Positions 9,292-18,758 of a stretch of DNA of 64,000 nucleotides are shown one piece after another; the first letter of the stretch is position 1, and each line of letters starts with the position of its first letter. A model generated the notes under the pieces. That model saw only the letters and a list, made by a program, of their open reading frames with translations, did no database searches and had not been told where the DNA came from. This DNA is from Acinetobacter nosocomialis. GTDB lineage: Bacteria > Pseudomonadota > Gammaproteobacteria > Pseudomonadales > Moraxellaceae. The stretch lies in NCBI GenBank assembly GCA_025736915.1, contig CP107049.1, positions 1,054,001 through 1,118,000 on the forward strand. The letters are read 5' to 3'. A program made the position numbers and the translations under genes.

Positions 9292-10422
9292 ATGTTTGCT
9301 AGTATATTACGTGAACTAAACTATCTAAGAAGCAATAAATGGGATTTGTGCATGGTGACACTCATCCCTGCTTTTATCATTTTTTTGTTTAGCAGCATGT
9401 TTTATGCAGGTAAGGCTGAACATTTACCTATCGCAATTATTGATCAGGACCAAAGTGAGCTGAGCCGCAATATTGAAAAGTATCTTTCGTTAAATCATAC
9501 GGTAGATGTTAAAACAATTACGGCAAGCTCAACCGAAGCTGAAAAACTACTCAATGAAACCAAAATTTGGGGTTATGTTTTTATTCCAGACGGTGCTGAA
9601 AAACGTTTTGTAAAAGCTCAAGATGCTCAAATCAGCATTGCTTTTAACCAATCTTTTTTTAGCGTAGGGAATACAATTTCATCTGCCATGTTAGTCAGTA
9701 CACTCAATGCTTTAGCAGACTACGCAGGCCAGAGTTATTTAGCAAATAATATCCCCTATTTAGATATTCCTACAGCGCACGTCAAAATTTCAACGCTTTA
9801 TAACCCAAGTATGAGCTATGAATTTTATTTAGAGCCTTTCATGGTTCCTGCTGTTTTGCATCTATTACTCTGTTGTTGTGTGGCTTTTGCCATTGGACAA
9901 GAACTTAAACGTGGCACATTAACCCAGTGGGTTAACCGTGAAAATTTTATTCGCGGCTTACTGGCTAAAAATTTATTTTATAGCTTTATTTTTTGTCTCT
10001 GGACTTGGTTATGGATGTTTTGGCTCGTTGAGATTCGTGGTTGGTTTGTCGCAGGTTCTCTCAGCTTTTTATTAGTTGCCCAGTTTTTGCTTTATTTTGC
10101 TTATGCACTCATTAGTAGCACCGTCATTCTGGCGACCAAAAATTTAAGTAAAACTTTTGGTTTTATTGCGGTATACGGCGGGTCTTCTCTAAGTTTTGCT
10201 GGGGTTACCCTGCCTTTAAATAATGCACCAATTTTCACTAAATTTTGGTCTTTAATTATTCCATATACACCTTATGCAAAGCTCCAAACCGAACAATGGG
10301 TGATTGGAAGTCCACTTTTTATTTCAATGACACCCTTTTTAATACTGATTGGATACTGCCTTATTTATTTCATTTTGAGTTCCTTGCTGCTTAAAAAACT
10401 AGTTCGGGGGACAGCGCAATGA
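9292..10422 (+). CDS. ABC-2 type permease, first of a pair
   Basis: Inner-membrane protein of 376 aa with the YhhJ/YbhR-like ABC-2 layout: an N-terminal helix, a periplasmic domain of about 140 residues opening with PIAIIDQDQSELS, then five C-terminal helices. It is predicted to move a substrate outward with the HlyD-like and TolC-like partners. No nucleotide-binding domain is fused to it and none is encoded nearby. It overlaps the next permease gene by 4 bases (ATGA), so the two are probably made in equal amounts and heterodimerise. Substrate unknown. Confidence 0.9.
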   Translation: MFASILRELNYLRSNKWDLCMVTLIPAFIIFLFSSMFYAGKAEHLPIAIIDQDQSELSRNIEKYLSLNHTVDVKTITASSTEAEKLLNETKIWGYVFIPDGAEKRFVKAQDAQISIAFNQSFFSVGNTISSAMLVSTLNALADYAGQSYLANNIPYLDIPTAHVKISTLYNPSMSYEFYLEPFMVPAVLHLLLCCCVAFAIGQELKRGTLTQWVNRENFIRGLLAKNLFYSFIFCLWTWLWMFWLVEIRGWFVAGSLSFLLVAQFLLYFAYALISSTVILATKNLSKTFGFIAVYGGSSLSFAGVTLPLNNAPIFTKFWSLIIPYTPYAKLQTEQWVIGSPLFISMTPFLILIGYCLIYFILSSLLLKKLVRGTAQ

Positions 10423-11510
10423 AAGAGTTCTTAAAGGCTTACGTACAAACATTTAAAGATATTGTTAGTAACAGTTCGGTTTTCACGACACTGATTTTAT
10501 CAGTCATTCTTTATAGCTTTTTTTATCCAACTGCCTATAAAGCTGAACGTGCCGAATCAATTCCAATTGTCATTGTTGATGAGGAACAGAGTCTTTTAAG
10601 CTCTCAAATTATTGGACAAACTAGCAATAGTCCGCACGTTAAAATTGTTGATGTCACTGCTAATTTTCTCGAAGCCGAACAAATGGTTCGCGAGCAAAAA
10701 GCAGATGGTATTTTACTTTTACCCAACAACTTAACACAGAGTCTACGCCGCGGGGAAACTGGTGGAATTGGCTTATACTTAAGTACAACCAACTTTTTAA
10801 AAACTAAAGAAATTGGGTTAGGTCTTGCCACATCTATTGAGGCCACATTAAAAGAATATGTTGAAAAATTTGGAGAGCGTACACATTTCCAACCAGCCCT
10901 TTCTATTCATCAGGTTCCTTTATTTAACCCTCTTTCAGGTTATGGAAGCTATATTTTTCCAGCAGTTGCAACACTCATTATTCATCAAACGATTGTATTA
11001 GGCTTAGCCATGCTGATTGCAAGCTACCGCGAAAAGCATGAAAAATTTACCTCCATTCGCTTTGCTGGAATTTTTGCCAGCCTCTTTACGATTGGTTGTT
11101 TAAGCAGTTTTTACCTTTTTGGTTTTACCTTGTGGTTCAACGACTATCCACATGGTGGAAACTTTATTGGTTTACTCGTTGCGGTTCCGATTTTTATTAG
11201 TTGTGTGATTGGATTAGGCATGTTGATTGGCTCACTTTTAGACATGCCTGAACGTGCCGGACATATCATTGTATTTAGTTCAGTTCCGCTTTTCTTATTA
11301 ACTGGTACAGCATGGCCCCACCATGCCATGCCTGAATGGTTACAATGGTTTGCTTGGTGCTTACCCTCTACACACGGTGTACAAATGTTTGTACAGCTTA
11401 ATCAAATGGGTGTTCCTTTAAATGTTGTGATTCCTAAACTGATTTTTCTTGCAACAATTGGAATCATTTTTTTAATTATTGCCCATTCACGTTTAAAAAA
11501 TTCCAAGTAA
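10419..11510 (+). CDS. ABC-2 type permease, second of a pair
   Basis: A 363-aa paralogue of the preceding permease with the same plan: N-terminal helix, periplasmic domain beginning IPIVIVDEEQSLLSS, and a C-terminal block of about five helices. It contains the conserved-looking LLTGTAWPHHAMP segment near 293. Its start overlaps the previous stop by 4 bases. It closes the four-gene operon; the ATPase that ABC-2 permeases normally need is missing, so it must be supplied from elsewhere or the system runs without one. Confidence 0.9.
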   Translation: MKEFLKAYVQTFKDIVSNSSVFTTLILSVILYSFFYPTAYKAERAESIPIVIVDEEQSLLSSQIIGQTSNSPHVKIVDVTANFLEAEQMVREQKADGILLLPNNLTQSLRRGETGGIGLYLSTTNFLKTKEIGLGLATSIEATLKEYVEKFGERTHFQPALSIHQVPLFNPLSGYGSYIFPAVATLIIHQTIVLGLAMLIASYREKHEKFTSIRFAGIFASLFTIGCLSSFYLFGFTLWFNDYPHGGNFIGLLVAVPIFISCVIGLGMLIGSLLDMPERAGHIIVFSSVPLFLLTGTAWPHHAMPEWLQWFAWCLPSTHGVQMFVQLNQMGVPLNVVIPKLIFLATIGIIFLIIAHSRLKNSK

Positions 11511-11656
11511 ATTTAAGGGTACATGAATGTGTATAAATTATATTTTTATTTACTATAAAATCTTATAGTTAAAGCTTATTTCTTAAATAATTGACCAAAT
11601 ATTTATAAAAAAATAAATAAATTCAAAGTATTAATTTGTATCAATTGTCATGAAAC

Positions 11657-11684
11657 CTTAAGAAAACTTTAAGTTGAAATTAAG
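11657..11684 (+). promoter_or_regulatory. PmrA-box array: three half-sites in 11-bp register
   Basis: CTTAAG (11657-11662), TTTAAG (11668-11673) and ATTAAG (11679-11684) are each separated by exactly 5 bases. This matches the PmrA consensus of two HTTAA-type half-sites with a 5-base spacer, with one extra half-site. It lies about 85 bases before the naxD-type operon, which in A. baumannii is reported to be controlled by PmrAB. Candidate -10 elements are CATAGT (11695-11700) and TATAGT (11707-11712). The match is seen directly; binding is inferred. Confidence 0.75.
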
Positions 11685-11768
11685 AAATTTTCCCCATAGT
11701 AATTAGTATAGTTTTTCAGCAGCTAAGCAGAATAGTTCTGCAATCCTGCCCTATGGTGGAATTTGGAT

Positions 11769-12563
11769 ATGCCAAAAGTGTGTTATTGCGCAGATGACTT
11801 TGCAATGAATGCAGAAATATCTGATGCAATTATTCATTTAATTGAACAAGGTGCACTTCAAGCAACCTCATGTATGACCCAATCTGAACTATGGGAAACT
11901 GCTGCTGCCAAATTAAAACCCTTTAGCGACCAAGTTGATATCGGTTTGCATTTAAATCTTACCCATGCTTTCGCTTCAGGTAATACTGTTTTTTCCTTAC
12001 CCATGCTGATTTTACGTGCATGGTCCTCAAGCCTGAATCGTGAATCAATTACCCAATGTATTGAAGAACAATGGGATTTATTCGTTTCAGTCATGGGAAA
12101 GCACCCAGATTTTATTGATGGACATCAACATATTCATCAATTTCCATTCATACGCGATATTTTGCTGCAATTGTTAAAAGAGAAAAAATTTACGGGTTGG
12201 ATTCGAAATTTACAGCACCCGATAGATTTACCTCACTATCGTTTTAAGACTCGCGTGCTATCTGCACTGGGTTCTAATTCTTTAGCAAAAGCATGTCAAA
12301 CATATCATTTTAATCAAAATGACCAATTTGCCGGCATCTATGATTTTAAACAAACTGACTATGGCGAACTGAACCAGTATTGGCTTGCAAATGCAAAAGA
12401 CCATTTACTGATTATGTGCCATCCAGCGCTTGCAGAATCAAATGATCAAGATCCGATTCAACATGCCCGAATACAAGAATATGAATATTTCAGTTCGGAT
12501 CAGTTTCAACTTGATTGTCAGCAATATGGTATCCAGCTCACTAGACTAGGGGCAATGCAATGA
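11769..12563 (+). CDS. naxD: NaxD-like YdjC/ChbG-family deacetylase
   Basis: Member of the YdjC/ChbG/HpnK carbohydrate deacetylase family. In A. baumannii and Francisella, NaxD removes the acetyl group from undecaprenyl-phosphate-linked N-acetylgalactosamine so that galactosamine can be added to lipid A. The 264-aa protein has CADDFAMN near 8 (metal-binding Asp pair), a GLHLNLTHA motif near 60 and DGHQHIHQFP near 118. The ATG at 11769 is 9 bases after GGTGGA, better than the upstream TTG at 11763. Its stop overlaps the next gene start (ATGA), and it heads a four-gene lipid A modification operon under a PmrA-box array. Confidence 0.9.
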   Translation: MPKVCYCADDFAMNAEISDAIIHLIEQGALQATSCMTQSELWETAAAKLKPFSDQVDIGLHLNLTHAFASGNTVFSLPMLILRAWSSSLNRESITQCIEEQWDLFVSVMGKHPDFIDGHQHIHQFPFIRDILLQLLKEKKFTGWIRNLQHPIDLPHYRFKTRVLSALGSNSLAKACQTYHFNQNDQFAGIYDFKQTDYGELNQYWLANAKDHLLIMCHPALAESNDQDPIQHARIQEYEYFSSDQFQLDCQQYGIQLTRLGAMQ

Positions 12564-13540
12564 ACACAAAACCATTTTTATCCTGCGTTGTTCCAGCCTA
12601 TAACGAAGCAGAAAATTTAAAAACTTTTATTCCTGCTTTAGCAAATAGTCTAAAACAGCAAAATCTTAGCTATGAAATTATTGTGGTAGATGATGGGAGT
12701 AAAGACGACACCATTCCTATTCTACAAACAATGATTGATGATTACCCATTGGTTGTGCTTGAACTTTCACGCAACTTTGGTAAAGAAGCAGCTTTAAGTG
12801 CTGGTTTAGATCATGTGACAGGTGAAGTTGCCCTACTGATTGATGCTGATTTTCAACATCCATTTGAAGCAATTCCAACTATGATTAACCTTTGGAAAAA
12901 TGGTTATGACATGGTGTATGGTATTCGCAATCGTACCACCGAGTCTTGGCTTAAACGTGTTTTAACCCAAGGTTACTATCGTATATTAAACTTAAGCTCT
13001 CCGATCGATATTCCAGAAAGCGCGGGCGACTTCCGTCTACTAGATGCAAAAGTTGTTGACGCAATTAAACAATTGCCAGAAAAAAACCGCTATATGAAAG
13101 GACTTTATGCTTGGGTTGGTTTTAAAAGTATAGGCGTTAATTTTTCTGAACAAGAACGTCAGCACGGCCGTTCTAGCTTCAACATAAAATCTCTATTTAA
13201 CTTGGCTATGTCAGGTTTAACTGGTTTTTCAGATTTACCTTTACGCATCTGTATTTATTTAGGTGCAATCCTAGCTTTAGGTGCTATGGGTTACGGCGTA
13301 TGGATCATCATTAAAACGTTAATTGAAGGAATTTCTGTTCCAGGTTGGGCAACACTTGCAGCCGGTATGACTTTACTTGGTGGTATACAGTTGTTGTTCC
13401 TTGGTATTGTTGGTGAATATGTTGGCCGTATTTACGCGGAAGTAAAAAACAGACCAAAATACATTGTTGCATCTGAACATTCTCGTATTAGACAAGAAAA
13501 ATCTATCACAAAGCCGGAAAACACTTTCTCAAGTTTCTAA
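12560..13540 (+). CDS. ArnC/FlmF2-like family 2 glycosyltransferase
   Basis: Polyprenyl-phosphate glycosyltransferase of the GT2 family, expected to load N-acetylgalactosamine onto undecaprenyl phosphate before NaxD deacetylates it. The 326-aa protein has a VPAYNEAENL start motif near 11, VVDDGSKDDT near 43, a DADFQHPFE metal/catalytic block near 94, a GRSSFN motif near 201, and two C-terminal membrane helices (about 225-250 and 262-290). Its start overlaps naxD by 4 bases. The order deacetylase, GT2, GtrA, ArnT-like is the basis for the pathway assignment; the sugar is inferred. Confidence 0.9.
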   Translation: MNTKPFLSCVVPAYNEAENLKTFIPALANSLKQQNLSYEIIVVDDGSKDDTIPILQTMIDDYPLVVLELSRNFGKEAALSAGLDHVTGEVALLIDADFQHPFEAIPTMINLWKNGYDMVYGIRNRTTESWLKRVLTQGYYRILNLSSPIDIPESAGDFRLLDAKVVDAIKQLPEKNRYMKGLYAWVGFKSIGVNFSEQERQHGRSSFNIKSLFNLAMSGLTGFSDLPLRICIYLGAILALGAMGYGVWIIIKTLIEGISVPGWATLAAGMTLLGGIQLLFLGIVGEYVGRIYAEVKNRPKYIVASEHSRIRQEKSITKPENTFSSF

Positions 13541-13541
13541 C

Positions 13542-13922
13542 ATGTTTGCTCATATTCTTCAGCTTACGCGGTTTGCCACTACTGGGGCCGCAGCAGCACT
13601 TACTCACTATAGTGTAGCCATGCTTCTTTTTCAGAAGCATGTTGCACTGCAATATGCCAATTTACTTGCATTTTTAGTCGCCTATTGGGTGAGCTATTTC
13701 GGGCATCGTATTTTTACGTTTAAAGCACAACATCTTGATCATTGTCAGACTCTACCAAAATTCACATTGGTTGCAGGCTTAGGTTTTTTATTTAATGAAA
13801 GTTTTCTTTTACTCTCAAACCTCTATTTTAACGTCCCTGTTTCAACCTTAGTGTGTATTGCCATTTTCCTGACTTCTGTCGTGACTTTTTTGCTTAACCG
13901 TTTTTTTGCATTTCAACATTAA
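13542..13922 (+). CDS. GtrA-family membrane protein (possible lipid-linked sugar flippase)
   Basis: Small membrane protein of 126 aa with four hydrophobic helices and the GtrA-typical opening FARFATTG-like block (here LTRFATTGAAAAL), plus FGHRIFTFK near 65 and FLLNRFFAF at the C-terminus. GtrA-family proteins are thought to help flip undecaprenyl-phosphate-sugars across the inner membrane. The frame extends upstream into the GT2 gene, but the ATG at 13542, one base after that gene's stop, matches the family start. It presumably carries the lipid-linked galactosamine outward for the next enzyme. Confidence 0.85.
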   Translation: MFAHILQLTRFATTGAAAALTHYSVAMLLFQKHVALQYANLLAFLVAYWVSYFGHRIFTFKAQHLDHCQTLPKFTLVAGLGFLFNESFLLLSNLYFNVPVSTLVCIAIFLTSVVTFLLNRFFAFQH

Positions 13923-13931
13923 GGATTGTGT

Positions 13932-15578
13932 ATGCAGCAATGGCTTCGTAATTCCAAATTTTTATTATTTTTTTTACCGTGTTGGTTACTTCTTCTTTCC
14001 TGGATAAGACCTCTATCTGTACCTGACGAAGGCCGCTATGGAGATATTAGCCGGGCTATGGTCGAATCTGGAGATTGGTTAACTCCACGAATCGATGGTT
14101 TGCCATTCATGCATAAACCTCCACTCCTACACTGGTTAAGTTCTATGTTTATGGAGCTTTTTGGTGTACATGTCTGGGTGTTACGGTTAGTACCTGTTTT
14201 AGCGGGTACCCTCATGTTAGTGGGTCTATTCTTATTTGTAAAAAAGCATATTTCGGAAGGCGTAGCACAGCTTACGGTTATTATTTTAGCGACCAACCTG
14301 CTTTTTTTTGGTAGTAGCCAGTATATTAACCATGACTTATTAGTAGCATCGGGGATTACATTAAGCGTTTTATGCTTTGCTGATTTCACCATTTCTGCAC
14401 GAAAATCTATTTTATTTTTAGGTTATGTCGCTGGTGCAGCCGCTTTTCTAAGTAAAGGTCTTATTGGCGTTCTCATTCCAGGTATGATCCTGTTACCGTG
14501 GTTACTCTACACAAAACAATGGAAGAAAATACCTTCACTTCTTAATCCATTGGCTATCTTGCTATTCTTACTTATTGTTAGCCCATGGTTGTACGCAGTA
14601 CAAAGCAAATATCCTCAATTTTTACATTATTTCTTTATTGACCAACAATTTAGTCGATTCAGTTCAAAAGAATTTAATAATAAGCAACCGTGGTGCTTCT
14701 ATCTGCTTATTTTGTTTGTCGGTTCTTTACCTTGGTTTTTTGCAAGTAGATTTGAGTCTATTAAGTCCGTCTTTAAAGATTATAAGCAATCGGGTGTATT
14801 TGCCTTGCTTGTATGGTGGTTTATTTCTGTTACGGTTTTCTTCTCTATTCCACCTTCTAAACTAGCGGGCTATATTTTACCTGCTGTACCACCCCTTACT
14901 ATTTTCTTGGCACTTGTGATAAATAAGGTTCTTGAAAGCAGTTATAAAACCAAATTACAGGTATGGGGTACTCCTGTATTTATTATGATTCTTGGGATTG
15001 GTATTGTGGCCACCCCACATTTTCTACGTGCGAATCAACCATTTTTTCAACATCAAGCCATATTCATTTACACCATTGGTACACTATTAATTGTGCTTCC
15101 ACTGGTTTTAGTATGCTTATATAAAAAGCAGAAAGTGAGCTATTTAAACTATATTTTTATGAGTTTAATTGTTCTATGTAGTTCGGTTCCTTTTGCTGTT
15201 CGTATTTTAGATACTAAAAACAATGTGGGCCAAACAGATTTTGCTGAGTACATCACCCCCTCTACAAAAATAGTTTTCTACAATTACTATTTTTATGATG
15301 TGCCTTTCCTTTTACAGCTTAAACAGCCTGTTTATATTGTAAATGAATGGGACAGTGTTCACTCTGATAGCGCTTCTTTAGAAATTAAAGATGGCTTGTT
15401 ATTTGAACCACAACTTAAAAAGTATTTGTGGAGCGAACAGCAGCTCAAAGATGCTCTAGTTCAAAAGCAAGATTTGATTGTGGTAAGCCAACCTAATAAT
15501 TTTGCAACTAAAGACCCGTCAGTAAAAACTTTGCATTACAGAAACTATGATGTGTTTATTTTCCATTCAGCAAAATAA
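13932..15578 (+). CDS. ArnT/FlmK-like family 39 glycosyltransferase
   Basis: Inner-membrane glycosyltransferase of the GT39/ArnT type, predicted to transfer galactosamine from undecaprenyl phosphate to lipid A at the periplasmic face. The 548-aa protein has about a dozen membrane segments, the acidic periplasmic loop motif VPDEGRYGDISR near 31 that holds the catalytic Asp/Glu in this family, HKPPLLHWL near 62, and a soluble C-terminal domain of about 120 residues. AAGGA at 13921-13925 supports the ATG at 13932. Last gene of the operon, ending before a strong terminator. Target lipid and sugar are inferred from context. Confidence 0.9.
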   Translation: MQQWLRNSKFLLFFLPCWLLLLSWIRPLSVPDEGRYGDISRAMVESGDWLTPRIDGLPFMHKPPLLHWLSSMFMELFGVHVWVLRLVPVLAGTLMLVGLFLFVKKHISEGVAQLTVIILATNLLFFGSSQYINHDLLVASGITLSVLCFADFTISARKSILFLGYVAGAAAFLSKGLIGVLIPGMILLPWLLYTKQWKKIPSLLNPLAILLFLLIVSPWLYAVQSKYPQFLHYFFIDQQFSRFSSKEFNNKQPWCFYLLILFVGSLPWFFASRFESIKSVFKDYKQSGVFALLVWWFISVTVFFSIPPSKLAGYILPAVPPLTIFLALVINKVLESSYKTKLQVWGTPVFIMILGIGIVATPHFLRANQPFFQHQAIFIYTIGTLLIVLPLVLVCLYKKQKVSYLNYIFMSLIVLCSSVPFAVRILDTKNNVGQTDFAEYITPSTKIVFYNYYFYDVPFLLQLKQPVYIVNEWDSVHSDSASLEIKDGLLFEPQLKKYLWSEQQLKDALVQKQDLIVVSQPNNFATKDPSVKTLHYRNYDVFIFHSAK

Positions 15579-15594
15579 ATAAATCAGAAATAAA

Positions 15595-15618
15595 AAAGGA
15601 AGCCTAAGCTTCCTTTTT
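15595..15618. terminator. Bidirectional terminator between the lipid A operon and gyrA
   Basis: AAAGGAAGC and GCTTCCTTT form a perfect 9-bp stem with a 4-base loop, flanked by A- and T-runs. It lies between two convergent genes and can serve both. Confidence 0.85.
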
Positions 15619-15633
15619 TTATTTTAAAACATC

Positions 15634-18348
15634 TTATTCTTCAGAAGTATCTTCATTATTAGATACAACTTCTTCGCTGTCGGTTTCAGTCGTATCTACT
15701 TCGCCTTCAAGAAGTTCTTCATCGTCTTCTACAGCTTCAATTGAAACTACGCCAACAAGGGTTTCTTCTTCGCTTAAACGGATGAGACGAACACCTTGAG
15801 CATTACGGCCTGTCATTGCAACTTCTGCTGCACGCGTACGAACAAGCGTACCACCATCAGAAATCAACAATAACTCTTTAGTTTCATCAATAGAAACTGC
15901 ACCAACTAGCTCACCGTTACGTTCACTTGTTTTAATCGCAATAACGCCCTTACCACCACGTTTCTTAGTTGGGAAGTCATTTACAGGAGTACGTTTACCG
16001 TAACCGTTGGCACTCGCACACAGTACTTCACCAGTCTCTGGCACAACGACAAGCGATACGATGCGGCTTACTAGACTTGAATCTGCTGAATCATCATTGT
16101 CATCTGATTCATCGTTTTCAACATCTGCATCTTCTTCGCTTAAAGTACTGCTTGCAAAGCTCACGCGCATACCACGTACACCTTTCGCTGTACGACCCAT
16201 TGCACGTACGTCAGTTTCAGCAAAACGAATTGCTTTACCTTCGTTAGAGAACAACATGATTTGCTGATTACCATCAGTAATCGCAACACCAATTAAGGTA
16301 TCTTCTTCATTAAGTTCAATAGCACGTAGACCGTTTGAACGAATGTTTGCAAACTGTTCTAATTCAACACGCTTAACCGTACCAGAAGCTGTCGCCATAA
16401 ACACATAGTGGTTTTCTGGGAACTCTGTTAAAGGCAAGATAGCAGTGACTGTTTCTGTTGCATCTAAAGGTAACAAATTCACGATTGGACGGCCTTTTGC
16501 CCCACGTGATGCTTGAGGAACCTCAAATACTTTCAGACGGTACACTTTACCCACGTTGGTAAAGCAAAGTACGGTCGCGTGGTTCGACGCCACAATCAGA
16601 TGTTGAATAAAGTCATCATCTTTCATTGAGGTTGCAGACTTACCACGTCCACCACGGCGCTGTGCCTGATAGTCTGAAAGTGGTTGAGTTTTTGCATAAC
16701 CCGTTTGCGAAACAGTTAATACCACTTGTTCTTCTGGAATTAAATCTTCACGGCAGAAATCGACACGAGATTCAACAATTTCAGTACGACGTGCATCGCC
16801 ATATTGTTGTAATACTTGTGCTAACTCTTCACGAATCACACCCATCAACAAGTTGAAGTCGTTTAGAATGGCTGTAAGTTCAGCAATTTGACCCAAAATT
16901 TCAGTATATTCTGCGTGTAACTTATCTTGTTCTAGACCTGTTAAACGGTGTAAACGTAATTCTAAAATTGCGCCTACTTGTGTCGGAGATAGACGGTAAA
17001 TTGAATCGCTTAAACCAAATGGACGATTTGGATCTTCACCTTCAATTTCATCTGGACGAACAGAAATAGCACCTGCTTTTTCAAGTAATGAAATAACACC
17101 ACCACCTGCCCACTCACCAGCAAGTAAACGCTCACGCGCTTCAGCAGGGTTAGCAGAAGTTTTGATGGTTTCAATAATTTCATCAATATTTGCTAAGGCA
17201 ACTGTCAAACCTTCTAAGATATGACCACGTTCACGTGCTTTACGTAATTCGAACATGGTACGGCGTGTCACAACTTCTTGGCGGTGACGAATAAATGCCG
17301 CAATAATATCTTTCAGATTCATCAATTTTGGCTGTCCGTTGTCTAGACAAACCATGTTGATGCTAAATGAGTTTTCAAGCTGGGTATTTAAGAATAAGTT
17401 ATTTACAACAACTTCTGCGTTTTCACCGCGTTTTAAGTCAATTGCAATACGCATACCGTCTTTATCAGACTCATCACGAAGCTCTGAAATACCTTCAAGT
17501 TTTTTCTCTTTCACTAACTCAGCAATACGTTCAATCACTCTTGCTTTGTTTACTTGATATGGAATTTCAGTAAAGACGATGGTTGTACGACCTGTCTTTT
17601 CATCTTCTTCGAAATGGTATTTACCGCGAATGTGTAAACGACCTTTACCAGTACGGTAGGCATCAACAATACCTGATTTACCGTAAATAATACCACCTGT
17701 AGGGAAGTCAGGACCGGTAATGTATTCCATCAATCCTTCAATCGAAATATTCGGATTATCAGCATAAGCCAAACAAGCATTCACAACTTCTGTCATGTTG
17801 TGTGGTGCCATGTTGGTTGCCATACCTACGGCAATACCAGCAGCACCGTTAATTAACAAGTTTGGAACACGTGTCGGAAGTACCTGAGGAATACGTTCCG
17901 AACCGTCGTAGTTATCTTCCCAGTCAACTGTGTCTTTTTCTAAATCTGCAAGAAGCTCATGTGCCAGCTTAGTCATACGGACTTCGGTATAACGCATCGC
18001 CGCGGCACTATCACCATCGATCGAACCGAAGTTACCCTGACCATCAACCAATAAATAACGTAAGCTAAAGTCTTGAGCCATACGAACAATGGTTTCATAA
18101 ACAGCTGAGTCACCATGCGGGTGATATTTACCGATTACGTCCCCAACGACACGAGCAGATTTCTTGTAGGCTTTGTTATAGTCATTGCCCAATTCGTGCA
18201 TGGCATAAAGCACACGACGGTGAACAGGTTTAAGACCGTCTCTCACATCCGGCAATGCACGAGATACGATTACACTCATTGCGTAATCTAAATATGAATG
18301 CTTGAGTTCGTCCTCAATGGCAATCGGTCGGATTTCCGATACGCTCAT
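15634..18348 (-). CDS. gyrA: DNA gyrase subunit A
   Basis: Breakage-reunion subunit of DNA gyrase, which introduces negative supercoils with GyrB. The 904-aa protein has the winged-helix/tower region with catalytic Tyr at about 120 ([10 protein letters not shown]), and a C-terminal beta-pinwheel with the GyrA box-like QRRGGRGK motif near 565. The quinolone region reads [10 protein letters not shown], so Ser81 and Glu85 are unmutated. Two acidic stretches stand out: an insert near residues 740-765 in the C-terminal domain, and the last 30 residues. It is a single gene with its own promoter region. Confidence 0.98.
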   Translation of the reverse strand: MSVSEIRPIAIEDELKHSYLDYAMSVIVSRALPDVRDGLKPVHRRVLYAMHELGNDYNKAYKKSARVVGDVIGKYHPHGDSAVYETIVRMAQDFSLRYLLVDGQGNFGSIDGDSAAAMRYTEVRMTKLAHELLADLEKDTVDWEDNYDGSERIPQVLPTRVPNLLINGAAGIAVGMATNMAPHNMTEVVNACLAYADNPNISIEGLMEYITGPDFPTGGIIYGKSGIVDAYRTGKGRLHIRGKYHFEEDEKTGRTTIVFTEIPYQVNKARVIERIAELVKEKKLEGISELRDESDKDGMRIAIDLKRGENAEVVVNNLFLNTQLENSFSINMVCLDNGQPKLMNLKDIIAAFIRHRQEVVTRRTMFELRKARERGHILEGLTVALANIDEIIETIKTSANPAEARERLLAGEWAGGGVISLLEKAGAISVRPDEIEGEDPNRPFGLSDSIYRLSPTQVGAILELRLHRLTGLEQDKLHAEYTEILGQIAELTAILNDFNLLMGVIREELAQVLQQYGDARRTEIVESRVDFCREDLIPEEQVVLTVSQTGYAKTQPLSDYQAQRRGGRGKSATSMKDDDFIQHLIVASNHATVLCFTNVGKVYRLKVFEVPQASRGAKGRPIVNLLPLDATETVTAILPLTEFPENHYVFMATASGTVKRVELEQFANIRSNGLRAIELNEEDTLIGVAITDGNQQIMLFSNEGKAIRFAETDVRAMGRTAKGVRGMRVSFASSTLSEEDADVENDESDDNDDSADSSLVSRIVSLVVVPETGEVLCASANGYGKRTPVNDFPTKKRGGKGVIAIKTSERNGELVGAVSIDETKELLLISDGGTLVRTRAAEVAMTGRNAQGVRLIRLSEEETLVGVVSIEAVEDDEELLEGEVDTTETDSEEVVSNNEDTSEE

Positions 18349-18758
18349 GCATACTCCTTCTTACAGATAGATATTTCTATCCGTTTATATGTCTTGATCT
18401 TGCAAAAAATTTAGTTCCGGAAAGTGAACTAAAATCGAAAAAAATATAGCTGTATACTATAGCATAAATTGCTCGCTAACTGGGAGTTTAGCGATCTTAA
18501 AATAGCATTTTTTTACAATAAAAATTCTATTAGAATTAATAAGTTAAAATTATAGGTTTCTACTTTTAAATGTATTCCTTAAAACTCAATTATTCGACCA
18601 AAATATAAACAGCATGAAAGTGCTCTTTTTAGAACACATTTCATCTATTTAAAGAATCAAACTTTTCGTCTTAACCCAACTTAGCAATATTTGAGCTAAA
18701 GATTCCGAGACCATTTTTCAAATTCATTGCTCTTTTTTGAATAATCAATTTGAACTTA
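18349..18758. other. Intergenic region upstream of gyrA
   Basis: A 410-base AT-rich gap with no ORF. It holds an extended -10 element for gyrA and a stem TCGCTAA/TTAGCGA with an 8-base loop near 18473-18494, of unknown role. I see nothing else. Confidence 0.5.
18456..18464 (-). promoter_or_regulatory. Extended -10 promoter element, probably of gyrA
   Basis: On the minus strand this reads TGCTATAGT, a TGn-extended -10 hexamer about 110 bases before the gyrA start codon. No good -35 hexamer is seen, as is common with extended -10 promoters. Pattern match only. Confidence 0.4.

Noticed and set aside
16007..16267. Long plus-strand frames opposite gyrA
   Set aside because: They are antisense shadows of the gyrA coding sequence, with no ribosome sites or family matches.
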